A stretch of DNA of 42,733 nucleotides from CAITSH01 sp945892985 (GCA_945892985.1 CAMDDU010000039.1:1-42733); one strand, 5' to 3'. Shown: positions 17,350-26,365, counted from the first letter of the stretch. The notes: generated by a model not told the origin, from the sequence alone. A program made the numbers and translations.

Positions 17350-17925
17350 TTATTTTACCGGGACGACTGTCATCGATTCGATGACTATGGCCGTGCGCGG
17401 CACGTTTTGATGGGGGCCCGCTGTTGCTGTCTCGACTGCGGCAATTTTTTGGACAATTTCCATGCCTTTTGTTACTTTTCCGAACACAGCGTATCCCCAA
17501 CCAGATGGTGTGGCTGAGCTGTGGTTCAGAAAGTCGTTGTCCTTGAGATTGATGAAGAACTGTGCGCTGGCAGAATCCGGATTTGAGGTTCGCGCCATGG
17601 CTAATGTGCCGGTGGTATTCCGCAGACCGGCCTTGATGCCAATATCCGCTTCGTTTTTCACCGGCGCACGGGTGCGTTTTTCCTGCATATCCCGCGTCAA
17701 TCCACCAGCCTGGATCATGAAACCGTCAATGACACGATGAAACACTGTTCCGCTGTAAAAACCATCTTTAACGTATTGCAGAAAGTTGGCCACCGTGGCG
17801 GGTGCTTTGTCCCCGTACAACTCAATGGTGATCGACCCCTGGTTGGTTTGTACTTGGACCTGCTGTGAAAATGCTTCGCCCCAAGTAAGGCACATTGCAA
17901 AGGCGAGCGCAAATCTGCTGTTCAT
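17350..17925 (-). CDS. ppiA: Periplasmic peptidyl-prolyl cis-trans isomerase (cyclophilin A type)
   Basis: 191-residue cyclophilin with an N-terminal signal peptide (about 1-20, cleaved near EAFSQ), so probably periplasmic. TVFHRVIDGFMIQAGG and the SAQFFINL segment are the cyclophilin core. An extra RDMQEKRTRAPVKNEA loop resembles the one in ppiB. It lies 23 bases after the L,D-transpeptidase gene and 46 bases before ppiB on the same strand. Confidence 0.93.
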   Translation of the reverse strand: MNSRFALAFAMCLTWGEAFSQQVQVQTNQGSITIELYGDKAPATVANFLQYVKDGFYSGTVFHRVIDGFMIQAGGLTRDMQEKRTRAPVKNEADIGIKAGLRNTTGTLAMARTSNPDSASAQFFINLKDNDFLNHSSATPSGWGYAVFGKVTKGMEIVQKIAAVETATAGPHQNVPRTAIVIESMTVVPVK

Positions 17926-17948
17926 GTTTTTCCTTTTTCAGGACCGGC

Positions 17949-19127
17949 TTATGCGGCCCCCTCGTAGACGATGCGCCAATGGCCGCTCTCGTTGATCCAG
18001 TACTGGCGCTTTTTCATGCCGTTGGCCAGATTGTTAGATTTGTAATCCTGCTGGAAACTTACGACGACCAGTTCCTGGCCCGGACTACGGAACATGCTTA
18101 AGCCATTAAGGCCTACCTTGATCCATTCTTTTCCGCTGTTAACGGATTCCTTGTGCTTTGCCCAGGCACTGAAATCCTGGCTTCCCGAGGAAAATTTCTT
18201 CGAATAATGTTTCAGGTAGCGACCGGTGTCCCGGCTTTCCCAGTCGATACGCCAATGCTCGATAGCATCTTTGAGCGCCTTGCGGTCTGCCGCAAGTTCT
18301 TCAATTGATTGCCACTCTATTTTTTCGCTGATGATCACGGGGGTAAGCCCGACCTGCAGGCTCTTTGCCAACGCATCGAGGTCCCGGTTTGATAAAACAA
18401 CACACCCATTACTCGCCCGAGGTGGGCGACTGAAGGTATCCGACGGGGTACCGTGCAACCAGATTCCATGTCCGTTGCGTCCCCGCCGTTTGTCCCACTC
18501 ATTGGGATAGCTGATCGGGAAGGCGCCGCTACCGTAAAAGTCTGTTAGTTTGGATCGCGGCAGATTTGCTGTGACATGGTAGACGCCTATGGGCGTTTTT
18601 TCGTCACCTTCACGAATCTTGTCCATACCCCGTTTCCCGGCGCTAATGTAGTAGTCGGCTACGAGTCGCGGGATGCCATCGACATTTTGGTACAGGAACA
18701 GACGTGCGCGGTGGGCATCCACAACAACGGCGTAGCGTTGTTCCGGCTGCATTGCGAGGATATAACGAGGTACCTTGTCGGCCGGTGGGCGTTCCCGGTA
18801 GGCTTTGAGCCGTGCGATGGCTTCTGCGCGTAAATCTTCCAAGCGTTCATGGGGTGCATTCGGTGCATCCCCTAGGCTGCGCAGGGGACGGGCACGAGCG
18901 ATGAGTAAATCGCCCTTGATCAGATTAGCCAGGCGGAAATTTGGGTTGCTGCGCAGCAAGGCCTCGACCTGGGTGAGGGCATTGTCCAGGCGGTTCTGGT
19001 TGATGGCTTCGAAAACCTGATTTAGCAGCGCTTCCGGCCCTGTATCGGCACGTAGGGGGGATGCGCTGAAGATCGCAGAGAAGGCGGCGGCGAGAGCGAG
19101 TTGTCTGACGTATTTGACCTCGTGCAT
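17949..19127 (-). CDS. L,D-transpeptidase (YkuD) with C-terminal NTF2-like domain
   Basis: 392-residue envelope protein. After a signal peptide (about 1-27, ending SPLRA) comes a helical segment with TPR character (about 30-110), then a YkuD catalytic domain. The YkuD site shows HGIWLHGTPSDTF and RASNGCVVLS, with catalytic cysteine about C242. YkuD enzymes make 3-3 peptidoglycan cross-links or attach proteins to peptidoglycan. The last 110 residues resemble an NTF2-like fold (WRIDWESRD..YLKHYSKKF; HWRIVYEG at the end). The same pattern ends the upstream gene product. ATG 19127 overlaps the upstream stop as TGATG; the frame is open 11 codons further. A substrate cannot be assigned. Confidence 0.87.
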   Translation of the reverse strand: MHEVKYVRQLALAAAFSAIFSASPLRADTGPEALLNQVFEAINQNRLDNALTQVEALLRSNPNFRLANLIKGDLLIARARPLRSLGDAPNAPHERLEDLRAEAIARLKAYRERPPADKVPRYILAMQPEQRYAVVVDAHRARLFLYQNVDGIPRLVADYYISAGKRGMDKIREGDEKTPIGVYHVTANLPRSKLTDFYGSGAFPISYPNEWDKRRGRNGHGIWLHGTPSDTFSRPPRASNGCVVLSNRDLDALAKSLQVGLTPVIISEKIEWQSIEELAADRKALKDAIEHWRIDWESRDTGRYLKHYSKKFSSGSQDFSAWAKHKESVNSGKEWIKVGLNGLSMFRSPGQELVVVSFQQDYKSNNLANGMKKRQYWINESGHWRIVYEGAA

Positions 19128-20155
19128 CAGTTGCCGACTCGTTCCTGCTGGATCAGCCATTTGCCATCACTTTTAACCATCACCAAGGTTTTGCTGCTGC
19201 TTGCCTTCAGCGTGTCAGAGCGATATTGCTGACGGAAGCTGATTGTTGCTGTGTTCGCGTCTGCGAGTATGACTTTTGGTGCATCGACCCCGACATCAAT
19301 TTTCTTGGGTGCAAGAATACGTTGCCTCCGCGCACTTTCCCACTCCGCGCGTGCTTCTCCGTTCGGAGTTTTGAAGTTCTTGGCGTAATAGCCAAGGTAT
19401 CCATTGACGTCTTTTTTCGACCAAGCCGCTGCCCAAGCGCGTACCGTCTTGATGACTTCATCGGGGGCGGGTTTTGTTGTGGCTGGGGGGGGGGCGGGTT
19501 TGGCTGCCTCAGCTACTTTTGCCTCTGGTACTTTGGGTGCAGCGACTGCAGCGGCAGTGGTTGGTGCCGCTGCGGCAGGGCGAGTGGGCTCGGGTACGAC
19601 AATGCGCGCAGGTTCGGACTTGGCGGAGGTTTTTCCTGGGCGCGTCGATCCAGTGAACAGATCGCGGATTAGCGAGAGCTTCGATTGTGCGGTGGGGTTG
19701 TTCGAGTCGAGTTGTAAGGCTTTGTCGTACGCTTGCGTGGCAAGCTTCGCATACACATCGCCGAGATTTTCATAGGCTGTCGCATAACTCGGGTGTGTGC
19801 GGATAGACATCTCAAGTGATGTCTTTGCCTTGTCATACTGCCCCTGCGAGGCGTAAAGCACAGCAAGATTATTGTAAGGTTCGGGCAGCTCCGGGTAGTC
19901 CTCGGTCAGTTTTGTGAAAACCGAAATAGCTTCCGCTGTTTTATTTTGTTCGACGAGAATCAGTCCCCGCAGAAAGCGGCCTTGCGCATCTCGTGGCTTG
20001 GCCGAAAGGAATTGGTTCACCTTCTCAAGTGCTTGCGCGGACTGACCCTGGCGAAGAAGACGCGTTGCTTCTTGAAGGTCCTCGGTTTGCCCCCAAGAGG
20101 CGCCGCATAGAATGAAGCCGAGAAGTATTGCGCTGAGCCTGAACGTGGTTTGCAT
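19127..20155 (-). CDS. TPR-repeat periplasmic protein with C-terminal NTF2-like domain
   Basis: 342-residue exported protein. Signal peptide about 1-22 (ending CGASWG). About four TPR units follow (about 25-150), for example AKTSLEMSIRTHPSYATAYE and AYENLGDVYAKLATQAYDKA. A Pro/Ala-rich linker leads to a C-terminal domain of about 110 residues (VRAWAAAWSKKD..YLGYYAKNF, ending KWLIQQERVGN). That domain resembles the end of the L,D-transpeptidase next door. ATG 20155 is preferred over an upstream frame start at 20227 because it gives a proper signal peptide. First gene of the minus-strand operon; a GTATAC sequence lies just upstream. No specific function known to me. Confidence 0.85.
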   Translation of the reverse strand: MQTTFRLSAILLGFILCGASWGQTEDLQEATRLLRQGQSAQALEKVNQFLSAKPRDAQGRFLRGLILVEQNKTAEAISVFTKLTEDYPELPEPYNNLAVLYASQGQYDKAKTSLEMSIRTHPSYATAYENLGDVYAKLATQAYDKALQLDSNNPTAQSKLSLIRDLFTGSTRPGKTSAKSEPARIVVPEPTRPAAAAPTTAAAVAAPKVPEAKVAEAAKPAPPPATTKPAPDEVIKTVRAWAAAWSKKDVNGYLGYYAKNFKTPNGEARAEWESARRQRILAPKKIDVGVDAPKVILADANTATISFRQQYRSDTLKASSSKTLVMVKSDGKWLIQQERVGN

Positions 20156-20292
20156 CGTGGTATACTTTTGGGCCGTTGGATAGCTGGAGATTTTATCAAA
20201 AATCTCCGCAAACTTCACAATAATCAAGATTTTCCGCTGATTTCGGGGAATTAGGGTTAATTCCCAATCCGCCCGACCGGGGCCGCCCTTTG
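20156..20292. promoter_or_regulatory. Divergent promoter region between TPR operon and cysS
   Basis: Two inverted repeats fill this spacer. GGAGATTTT (20186-20194) pairs with AAAATCTCC (20199-20207). GGGAATTA (20246-20253) pairs with TAATTCCC (20258-20265). Either could be an operator or a leader hairpin. GTATAC at 20160-20165 overlaps a possible -10 element for the minus-strand operon. Confidence 0.4.
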
Positions 20293-21678
20293 ATGCTCAA
20301 AATTTTCAACACTCTTAGTCGTCGAAAACAGGATTTTGTTCCTTGTGTGCCCGGCCGGGTGGGTATGTATGTCTGCGGCATGACCGTTTACGACTACTGT
20401 CATTTGGGACACGCCCGGGTCATGGTCGGATTCGATATCGTTCAACGCTGGTTGCGCGAATCCGGCTATCAGGTCCGATATGTTCGGAACATCACGGACA
20501 TCGACGACAAAATTATTCGACGTGCCGTAGAAAATGGTGAATCCATAGGCGCTTTGACGGACCGTTTCGCCCGTTTCATGGACGAGGATGCGGTGGCGCT
20601 TGGAGTGCAAGCCCCGGACGTGGAGCCGCGCGCGACCAATTATGTGCCGAAAATGCTTGATTTGATCGGCATTCTCGAGGCGCGTGGTCTTGCATACGCC
20701 GCGGTCGATGGTGATGTGAACTACTCCGTAAGAGATTTTCCCGGATATGGCGCCTTATCCGGCAAGTCCCTGGATGACTTGCGGGCGGGGGAGCGTGTCG
20801 ATGTCAATTCGACCAAGCGAGATCCGCTCGATTTTGTTCTATGGAAGCACGCCAAGGAGGGGGAGCCCTTTTGGGAATCACCCTGGGGCAGGGGACGACC
20901 GGGTTGGCATATTGAATGCTCCGCGATGTCAGCTGAATTGTTGGGGGCTGAGTTCGATATCCATGGTGGCGGCCAGGACCTGCAATTTCCGCATCACGAA
21001 AATGAGATTGCGCAGTCGGAGGGGGCGATGGCGGGGGGCATATCGTCCGCGCGATTCGTGAACACTTGGATGCATGTTGGTTTTGTGCGCGTTGACAATG
21101 AAAAAATGTCCAAATCGTTGGGAAATTTTTTCACTATTCGCGAGGTGCTGAAGAAATATGATCCTGAGGTTGTCCGGTTTTTTATTGTCAGGGCCCATTA
21201 TCGAAGCGCGCTTAATTACTCTGATCAGCACCTCGACGATGCGCGTAGCGCTCTTACCCGTCTTTACACCGCGTTAAAGGACGTTCCGCTCGGGGGAGCC
21301 TCGATTGACTGGTCCCTGCCGCATTCGAAGCGCTTTCGCGCGGCGATGGATGACGACTTCAACACACCGGAAGCCGTGGCGACCCTGTTCGAGCTCGCTA
21401 CAGAGGCTAATTGCGGCGATGCGGCAGCGGGGCCCTTGCTTCGCGCACTGGCCGGGCATCTGGGCCTGCTGCAGCGTGATTCTGCCGTGTTTTTCCGCCG
21501 TGGTGCTGCGGATGAGTCGACCTTTGACGAGGCAGGCATTCTACGAATGATCGCTGAGCGGGGCGCGGCGAAAAAATCAAAGAACTTTGCGGAGGCGGAC
21601 CGCATACGTGCCGCGCTCGCAGCGTCTGGCATTGTCCTGGAGGACAGTGCGGCGGGCACGTCCTGGCGACGCGCCTGA
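20293..21678 (+). CDS. cysS: Cysteinyl-tRNA synthetase
   Basis: Class I aminoacyl-tRNA synthetase that charges tRNA-Cys. It has 461 residues. YVCGMTVYDYCHLGHAR (about 25-41) contains a zinc-binding cysteine and the HIGH-type motif HLGH (37-40). KMSKS is at 271-275. GWHIECSAM near 205 and the HHENEIAQSE segment supply the other zinc ligands. The in-frame TTG at 20290 directly precedes ATG 20293, which is the better start. Convergent with the binding-protein gene. Confidence 0.97.
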   Translation: MLKIFNTLSRRKQDFVPCVPGRVGMYVCGMTVYDYCHLGHARVMVGFDIVQRWLRESGYQVRYVRNITDIDDKIIRRAVENGESIGALTDRFARFMDEDAVALGVQAPDVEPRATNYVPKMLDLIGILEARGLAYAAVDGDVNYSVRDFPGYGALSGKSLDDLRAGERVDVNSTKRDPLDFVLWKHAKEGEPFWESPWGRGRPGWHIECSAMSAELLGAEFDIHGGGQDLQFPHHENEIAQSEGAMAGGISSARFVNTWMHVGFVRVDNEKMSKSLGNFFTIREVLKKYDPEVVRFFIVRAHYRSALNYSDQHLDDARSALTRLYTALKDVPLGGASIDWSLPHSKRFRAAMDDDFNTPEAVATLFELATEANCGDAAAGPLLRALAGHLGLLQRDSAVFFRRGAADESTFDEAGILRMIAERGAAKKSKNFAEADRIRAALAASGIVLEDSAAGTSWRRA

Positions 21679-21704
21679 ATCGCCAGGCAAGCGCTTAACT
21701 GGCG
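21662..21704. terminator. Overlapping hairpins between convergent cysS and binding-protein gene
   Basis: CCTGGCG (21662-21668) pairs with CGCCAGG (21681-21687). The same CGCCAG can instead pair with CTGGCG (21699-21704). The two hairpins exclude each other. One begins inside cysS. They probably end transcription, but lack a T-tract. Confidence 0.4.
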
Positions 21705-21719
21705 GACCGTGTGATTCGC

Positions 21720-22868
21720 CTAGTAGCTGAACTGCAGATCCTTGCCGATAATAGTCAATTCGACAAAAGTGCTGCCGTTATGATCGGATGGGGAAAAATT
21801 GACAAAATACTCGCCAGCATCCCATTTTTGCATCGTGTCGAGCGCCTTGGCGAGAGAAGCCCGCGATAGTCTTGGTCCGGCGCGACGGATTCCCTCTCCC
21901 AGGGTTTTAGCGGCAATATAAGCCTCAAGCGCGGTAAAGGAATACTCTTTCTTTCCGGTCAGTTTTTCAATTGCAGCCTGGTATTCCCGAACGATCGGCA
22001 GGGATTTTCGCGTGGGAGGGGGAACCACTTGCGCGACGGCTACCCCAACACCGTCCTTTCCGAGTTCTTTCGCGAGCGGGCTGGCGCCGGGAAAGGAATT
22101 GCTGACAAACTGCGCGTTAAGGCCGCTTTTTCTTCCCGAACGGATGAAGTCGGCAGATGCCTTGAACAGGGTGGTCAGGATGACGACCTCCGGCTTACCT
22201 TTGGCGACCTCTTGCACGCCACCCTCGATGTCGGGTTTGGCGCGATCCTTAAATGCCGTGACTGCGGTCGCAGTCAGGCCGCGCTTTTTAAGCGCACGTT
22301 CCACTGCTGAAAAATTCTCTTTGCCGACGACATCGTCGTAGTACACGACAGCGAATCGCTTCGAGCCGGTGGTGAAATAGTACTCAACGATCTTCTCAAG
22401 TTCGTCGGCGTAGCTCGCGCGGACGTTGTAGATATAGGGGTTGAATTTTCGCATTGGGTCGGCGCCCGTAAAGGGGGCGAAAAACGGCGCCTTGTACTGT
22501 TCGACGAAAGGCAGTGCAGGGCGGCTCAGGGTTGCGCTGGCATAGCCAAACAAAGCAAGGACGCCTTTATTCGCAAGCAGTTCCTTGCCATTCTCGCCGG
22601 AACGTGTGGTGTCATTCGCATCGTCCAGAGACAGCAGTTCGATGGTGCGACCGTTGATACCGCCGGCGTCGTTGATCTTTTTAAAATAGGCCAGGGCGCC
22701 GTTCCGAATGTCCTCACCCAATTCCTTGTTTGCGCCGGATAGCGGCGTTGACTGGCCGATGAGTATGGTTTTGGCGGTCACCCCGGCAATGGGGGCCTGA
22801 GGCCAGGCGGTGAATGGTAGTGCAAGTGCCAAAATAATGAGTGCAAGCTGCAAACCGTGTTTTCCCAT
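21720..22868 (-). CDS. Periplasmic substrate-binding protein, branched-chain amino acid (LivK/Leu-Ile-Val) type
   Basis: 382-residue solute-binding protein of the type I periplasmic-binding fold. A signal peptide (about 1-22, ending FTAWPQA) precedes ILIGQSTPLSGANKELGED, the usual start of this family. DDANDTTRSGENGKELLANKG near 80-100 and YYDDVVGKENFSAVERALKKRG near 160-180 are typical. These proteins deliver amino acids, amides or urea to ABC permeases, but no permease or ATPase gene lies nearby, so the ligand cannot be inferred. ATG 22868 is preferred to the frame start 13 codons upstream because it puts the signal peptide at the N-terminus. Confidence 0.88.
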   Translation of the reverse strand: MGKHGLQLALIILALALPFTAWPQAPIAGVTAKTILIGQSTPLSGANKELGEDIRNGALAYFKKINDAGGINGRTIELLSLDDANDTTRSGENGKELLANKGVLALFGYASATLSRPALPFVEQYKAPFFAPFTGADPMRKFNPYIYNVRASYADELEKIVEYYFTTGSKRFAVVYYDDVVGKENFSAVERALKKRGLTATAVTAFKDRAKPDIEGGVQEVAKGKPEVVILTTLFKASADFIRSGRKSGLNAQFVSNSFPGASPLAKELGKDGVGVAVAQVVPPPTRKSLPIVREYQAAIEKLTGKKEYSFTALEAYIAAKTLGEGIRRAGPRLSRASLAKALDTMQKWDAGEYFVNFSPSDHNGSTFVELTIIGKDLQFSY

Positions 22869-23078
22869 ATCGAGTTCCCTTTCTGGCAATTCACCCAGCG
22901 AGCCCACTGTACTGGAATATTGAACCAGGCGGTGCTGGGTCGGCGCACTATGCCTCCGCGACCATTGTACCGTTTCCTGCCCGTCTGCCTGCTGCAGTCA
23001 TATCGGCTTCACGCGCGAATGCGCCATATGCGTCTGTGTTCGGAACCGGCAATGAGCGGGGCTAAGGTTGGCAGCGGA

Positions 23079-23103
23079 GGTGACCCGTGTGCGGCGGGTC
23101 ACC
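23079..23103 (-). terminator. Hairpin after dnaJ
   Basis: A perfect 9-bp stem (23079-23087 with 23095-23103) and 7-base loop lie about 20 bases after the dnaJ stop. No T-tract follows on the minus strand, so it may stabilise the 3' end rather than terminate. The remaining 210 bases up to the binding-protein gene (22869-23078) show nothing I can support. Confidence 0.5.
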
Positions 23104-23123
23104 TGCGCCCCTCATGGATAGGC

Positions 23124-24251
23124 TCAGGAAGCGAAAAATTCCTTGGCTTTGTCCATCCAGGACTTGGCGCGCGGGTTGTGCCGGTCGCCATCTGACAAGT
23201 TGAGCGTTTCCAATTCACGTAGCAATTCCTGTTGGCGCTCTGTGAGTTTAACCGGAGTCTCCACCACGACATGGCATAGCAGATCCCCCAAATTTTGGCT
23301 GCGTACCCCGCGTATGCCCTTGCCACGCAGGCGGAAGACCTTGCCGCTTTGTGTCTCCGACGGAATCTTCATTTTAGCCGCCCCATCCAGCGTGGGAATT
23401 TCGATTTCCCCGCCAAGGGCGGCCGTGGTGAAACTGATTGGCATTTCGCAATGCAGATCGTCGTGGTCGCGCTGGAATACGGCATGCGGTTTTAGATGTA
23501 GCTGCACATAAAGGTCGCCAGATGGTCCGCCGCTTTGTCCGGCTTCGCCCTCACCGGCGAGACGGATACGGTCGCCCTCGTCAACGCCTGCGGGAATCTT
23601 CACCGACAGTGTTTTGTGTTGCTTGGTGCGCCCGGCACCGGAGCAGGTGGGGCATGGTTCGGGAATTATTTTTCCTGTGCCGTGGCAGCGTGGACAAGTT
23701 TGTTGAATCGAAAAAAATCCCTGCTGCATACGTACCTGCCCATGGCCTTCGCAGGTCGGGCAGTTTTTCGGGGCGGTGCCTGGCTTTGCGCCAGATCCTT
23801 TGCACGGTTCGCACGAGACCATGCTCGGCACGCGGATTTTTGTTTCCGTGCCTTTTGCCGCGTTTTCCAGGGAAATTTCAAGGTTGTAGCGCAGGTCGGC
23901 ACCACGGGAAACGCCTGAACGTCCGCCCCTGCCGCCAGAAGTCTGACCGAATATGTCGCCGAATATGTCGCCAAATGCATCCGAGAAATTTGAAAACCCC
24001 TGCCCACCCGCACCGGCAGCCGAGGGATCCACCCCTGCGTGCCCGTATCGGTCATAGGCGGCCCGCTTGTTTGCATCGGAGAGCATTTCGTAGGCCTCTT
24101 TCGCCTCCTTGAAATGATCTTCCGACTTCGGGTTGTCCGGATTCCGATCCGGGTGATGTTTCATGGCGAGCTTTCGATAGGCTTTTTTTATCGCCTCTTC
24201 ATCAGCGTCCTTGTTGATGCCCAGAACTTCGTAGTAATCGCGTTTTGCCAT
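23124..24251 (-). CDS. dnaJ: Chaperone DnaJ (Hsp40)
   Basis: Co-chaperone that binds unfolded proteins and stimulates DnaK ATPase. It has 375 residues. The J domain (1-70) has HPD at 33-35. A Gly/Phe-rich segment follows (about 75-115). The zinc-binding domain has four CxxCxGxG repeats: CEPCKGSG, CPTCEGHG, CPRCHGTG and CPTCSGAG. The C-terminal substrate-binding domains follow. Last gene of the heat-shock operon, 95 bases after dnaK. Confidence 0.98.
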   Translation of the reverse strand: MAKRDYYEVLGINKDADEEAIKKAYRKLAMKHHPDRNPDNPKSEDHFKEAKEAYEMLSDANKRAAYDRYGHAGVDPSAAGAGGQGFSNFSDAFGDIFGDIFGQTSGGRGGRSGVSRGADLRYNLEISLENAAKGTETKIRVPSMVSCEPCKGSGAKPGTAPKNCPTCEGHGQVRMQQGFFSIQQTCPRCHGTGKIIPEPCPTCSGAGRTKQHKTLSVKIPAGVDEGDRIRLAGEGEAGQSGGPSGDLYVQLHLKPHAVFQRDHDDLHCEMPISFTTAALGGEIEIPTLDGAAKMKIPSETQSGKVFRLRGKGIRGVRSQNLGDLLCHVVVETPVKLTERQQELLRELETLNLSDGDRHNPRAKSWMDKAKEFFAS

Positions 24252-24277
24252 TGGAAGGGAACCTTAAAACGCGAAGA

Positions 24278-24321
24278 CGCAAAGCGCACAATTCGGAGAA
24301 TCCCGTTTGTGTCACTTTGCG
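24278..24321 (-). repeat. Stem-loop in the dnaK-dnaJ spacer
   Basis: CGCAAAG plus CACAA (24278-24291) pairs with TTGTG plus CTTTGCG (24307-24321), with a small internal loop. The flanking ACGCGAAGACGCAAAGCGC looks like the GAAGACGCAAAG-type short repeats I have seen scattered in other genomes. It may tune the dnaK/dnaJ mRNA ratio or be a REP-like element. Confidence 0.4.
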
Positions 24322-24346
24322 CCATCGGCGCCGTTGCGTTGATTTG

Positions 24347-26269
24347 TTATTTTTTTGCGTCCTTGACCTCGGTGTACTCGGCATCTACCACATTGCCGTC
24401 GTCCTTCTTGGCCTCAGCCTGTCCGCTTGCTTCTGGTGCAGCCTTTTCTTGTGCGTCGGCATACATTTTTTCACCGAGTTTTTGCGATACCTGTGCCAGA
24501 GCCTGCGACTTTGCTTCGATTGTTTCCTTGCTGTCGGACTTGAGTGCCTCCTCGGCATCCTTGAGCGCTGCTTCAATCTTTGATTTTTCATCAGCGTCAA
24601 TCTTGTCACCGTAGTCGGCAAGGGATTTTTTCACCGAGTGAATGAGCGCATCAGCCTGATTGCGCACGGTCACCAATTCAATGGTTTTTTTGTCATCGTC
24701 AGCGTGCGCTTCGGCATCCTTGACCATGCGCTGGATCTCATCTTCCTTCAGGCCTGAGTTTGCCTTGATGGTGATCTTGTTTTCCTTGCCCGTGGCCTTG
24801 TCCTTGGCGGAAACGTGCAGGATGCCGTTTGCATCGATGTCGAAGGTGACCTCGATTTGCGGCATGCCGCGAGGTGAGGGCGGAATACCCTCCAGATTGA
24901 ACTGGCCGAGGCTCTTGTTGCCGGATGCGACCTCGCGCTCGCCTTGCAGCACGTGAATCGTTACGGCAGACTGGTTGTCGTCCGCGGTCGAAAAAACCTG
25001 CTGGGCCTTGGTCGGGATCGTGGTGTTTTTCTGGATAAGTTTTGTCATCACGCTGCCCAGGGTTTCGATGCCCAGAGACAGCGGCGTGACGTCGAGCAGG
25101 AGCACATCCTTGACCTCACCTTGCAGCACACCGCCCTGAATGGATGCGCCTACGGCAACAGCCTCGTCCGGGTTCACATCGCGCCGTGGTTCCTTGCCGA
25201 AGAGCTCCTTGACCATTTCTTGCACTTTGGGCATGCGTGTCATGCCGCCAACGAGGATTACGTCCTCAATGTCGGTGATTTTCACGCCGGCATCCTTGAT
25301 CGCCAGCTTGCAAGGCTCCATGGTGCGGGCGATCAACTCTTCGACCAGGCTCTCGAACTTTGCGCGGGTGATCTTGACCGCCAAGTGTTTGGGACCTGAT
25401 TTGTCAGCAGTAATATAGGGTAGATTGACTTCGGTCTGCTGCGACGAAGAAAGCTCGATCTTTGCCTTTTCCGCAGCTTCTTTAAGGCGCTGCAGTGCGA
25501 GGACGTCGCCCCGAAGGTCGATGCCCTGTTCTTTTTTGAACTCATCGGCCAGAAAATCGATGATGCGTTGGTCAAAGTCCTCGCCGCCAAGAAAGGTGTC
25601 GCCGTTGGTTGAAAGCACTTCAAACTGGTGCTCGCCCTCGACCTCGGCAATTTCGATGATCGAAATATCAAAGGTACCACCGCCCAAGTCATAAACCGCA
25701 ATCTTGCGGTCGCCCTCCTGTTTGTCCAGCCCGAAAGCCAAAGCCGCAGCGGTAGGCTCGTTGATGATGCGCTTGACTTCAAGTCCCGCAATGCGGCCCG
25801 CGTCCTTGGTTGCCTGGCGCTGACTGTCATTGAAATAGGCGGGCACGGTGATGACCGCTTCGGTTACTTCTTCGCCGAGGTAGTCCTCGGCGGTTTTTTT
25901 CATTTTGCGCAGAACCTCGGCCGAAATCTGGGGCGGGGCCATGCTCTTGCCGCGCGCACTAACCCAAGCGTCGCCGTTGTCCGCTTTGACAATCTTGTAG
26001 GGCATCAACTTGATGTCCTTTTGCACTTCTTTTTCCTCGAAACGGCGGCCGATAAGGCGTTTTACCGAGGAAAGGGTATTTTGCGGGTTGGTGACGGCCT
26101 GACGTTTAGCCGGGGCACCGCATACAATTTCACCGTCCTCCATGTAGGCAACGATTGAAGGGGTTGTGCGTGAACCTTCCGAGTTTTCGATGACCTTGGG
26201 TTTCCCGCCTTCCATGACGGCAACGCAGGAGTTTGTGGTTCCAAGATCAATTCCGATAATTTTGCCCAT
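24347..26269 (-). CDS. dnaK: Chaperone DnaK (Hsp70)
   Basis: ATP-driven chaperone. It has 640 residues. GIDLGTTNSCVAV (5-17) is the first phosphate-binding motif. AVYDLGGGTFDISIIE near 195-210 and VILVGGMTRMPKVQEMV near 340-356 are the other Hsp70 signatures. The C-terminus is acidic and ends EYTEVKDAKK. It follows grpE after 159 bases that contain a candidate secondary promoter and tandem repeats. Confidence 0.98.
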   Translation of the reverse strand: MGKIIGIDLGTTNSCVAVMEGGKPKVIENSEGSRTTPSIVAYMEDGEIVCGAPAKRQAVTNPQNTLSSVKRLIGRRFEEKEVQKDIKLMPYKIVKADNGDAWVSARGKSMAPPQISAEVLRKMKKTAEDYLGEEVTEAVITVPAYFNDSQRQATKDAGRIAGLEVKRIINEPTAAALAFGLDKQEGDRKIAVYDLGGGTFDISIIEIAEVEGEHQFEVLSTNGDTFLGGEDFDQRIIDFLADEFKKEQGIDLRGDVLALQRLKEAAEKAKIELSSSQQTEVNLPYITADKSGPKHLAVKITRAKFESLVEELIARTMEPCKLAIKDAGVKITDIEDVILVGGMTRMPKVQEMVKELFGKEPRRDVNPDEAVAVGASIQGGVLQGEVKDVLLLDVTPLSLGIETLGSVMTKLIQKNTTIPTKAQQVFSTADDNQSAVTIHVLQGEREVASGNKSLGQFNLEGIPPSPRGMPQIEVTFDIDANGILHVSAKDKATGKENKITIKANSGLKEDEIQRMVKDAEAHADDDKKTIELVTVRNQADALIHSVKKSLADYGDKIDADEKSKIEAALKDAEEALKSDSKETIEAKSQALAQVSQKLGEKMYADAQEKAAPEASGQAEAKKDDGNVVDAEYTEVKDAKK

Positions 26270-26314
26270 TACACTTTTCCTTAAATTTCGCGGTAAAAAA
26301 TAACCCTATGCCCG

Positions 26315-26342
26315 ATATTGGGTTCATTCCCTTGACTTCAAT
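26315..26342 (-). promoter_or_regulatory. Weak sigma-32-like site upstream of dnaK
   Basis: On the minus strand ATTGAAG (26342-26336), a 12-base spacer and ACCCAATAT (26323-26315) resemble the heat-shock consensus CTTGAAA..CCCCATNTA only in part. It would start a transcript about 38 bases before the dnaK ATG. Confidence 0.3.
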
Positions 26343-26365
26343 AGGGCTTTCGCAGGATTACCTAA

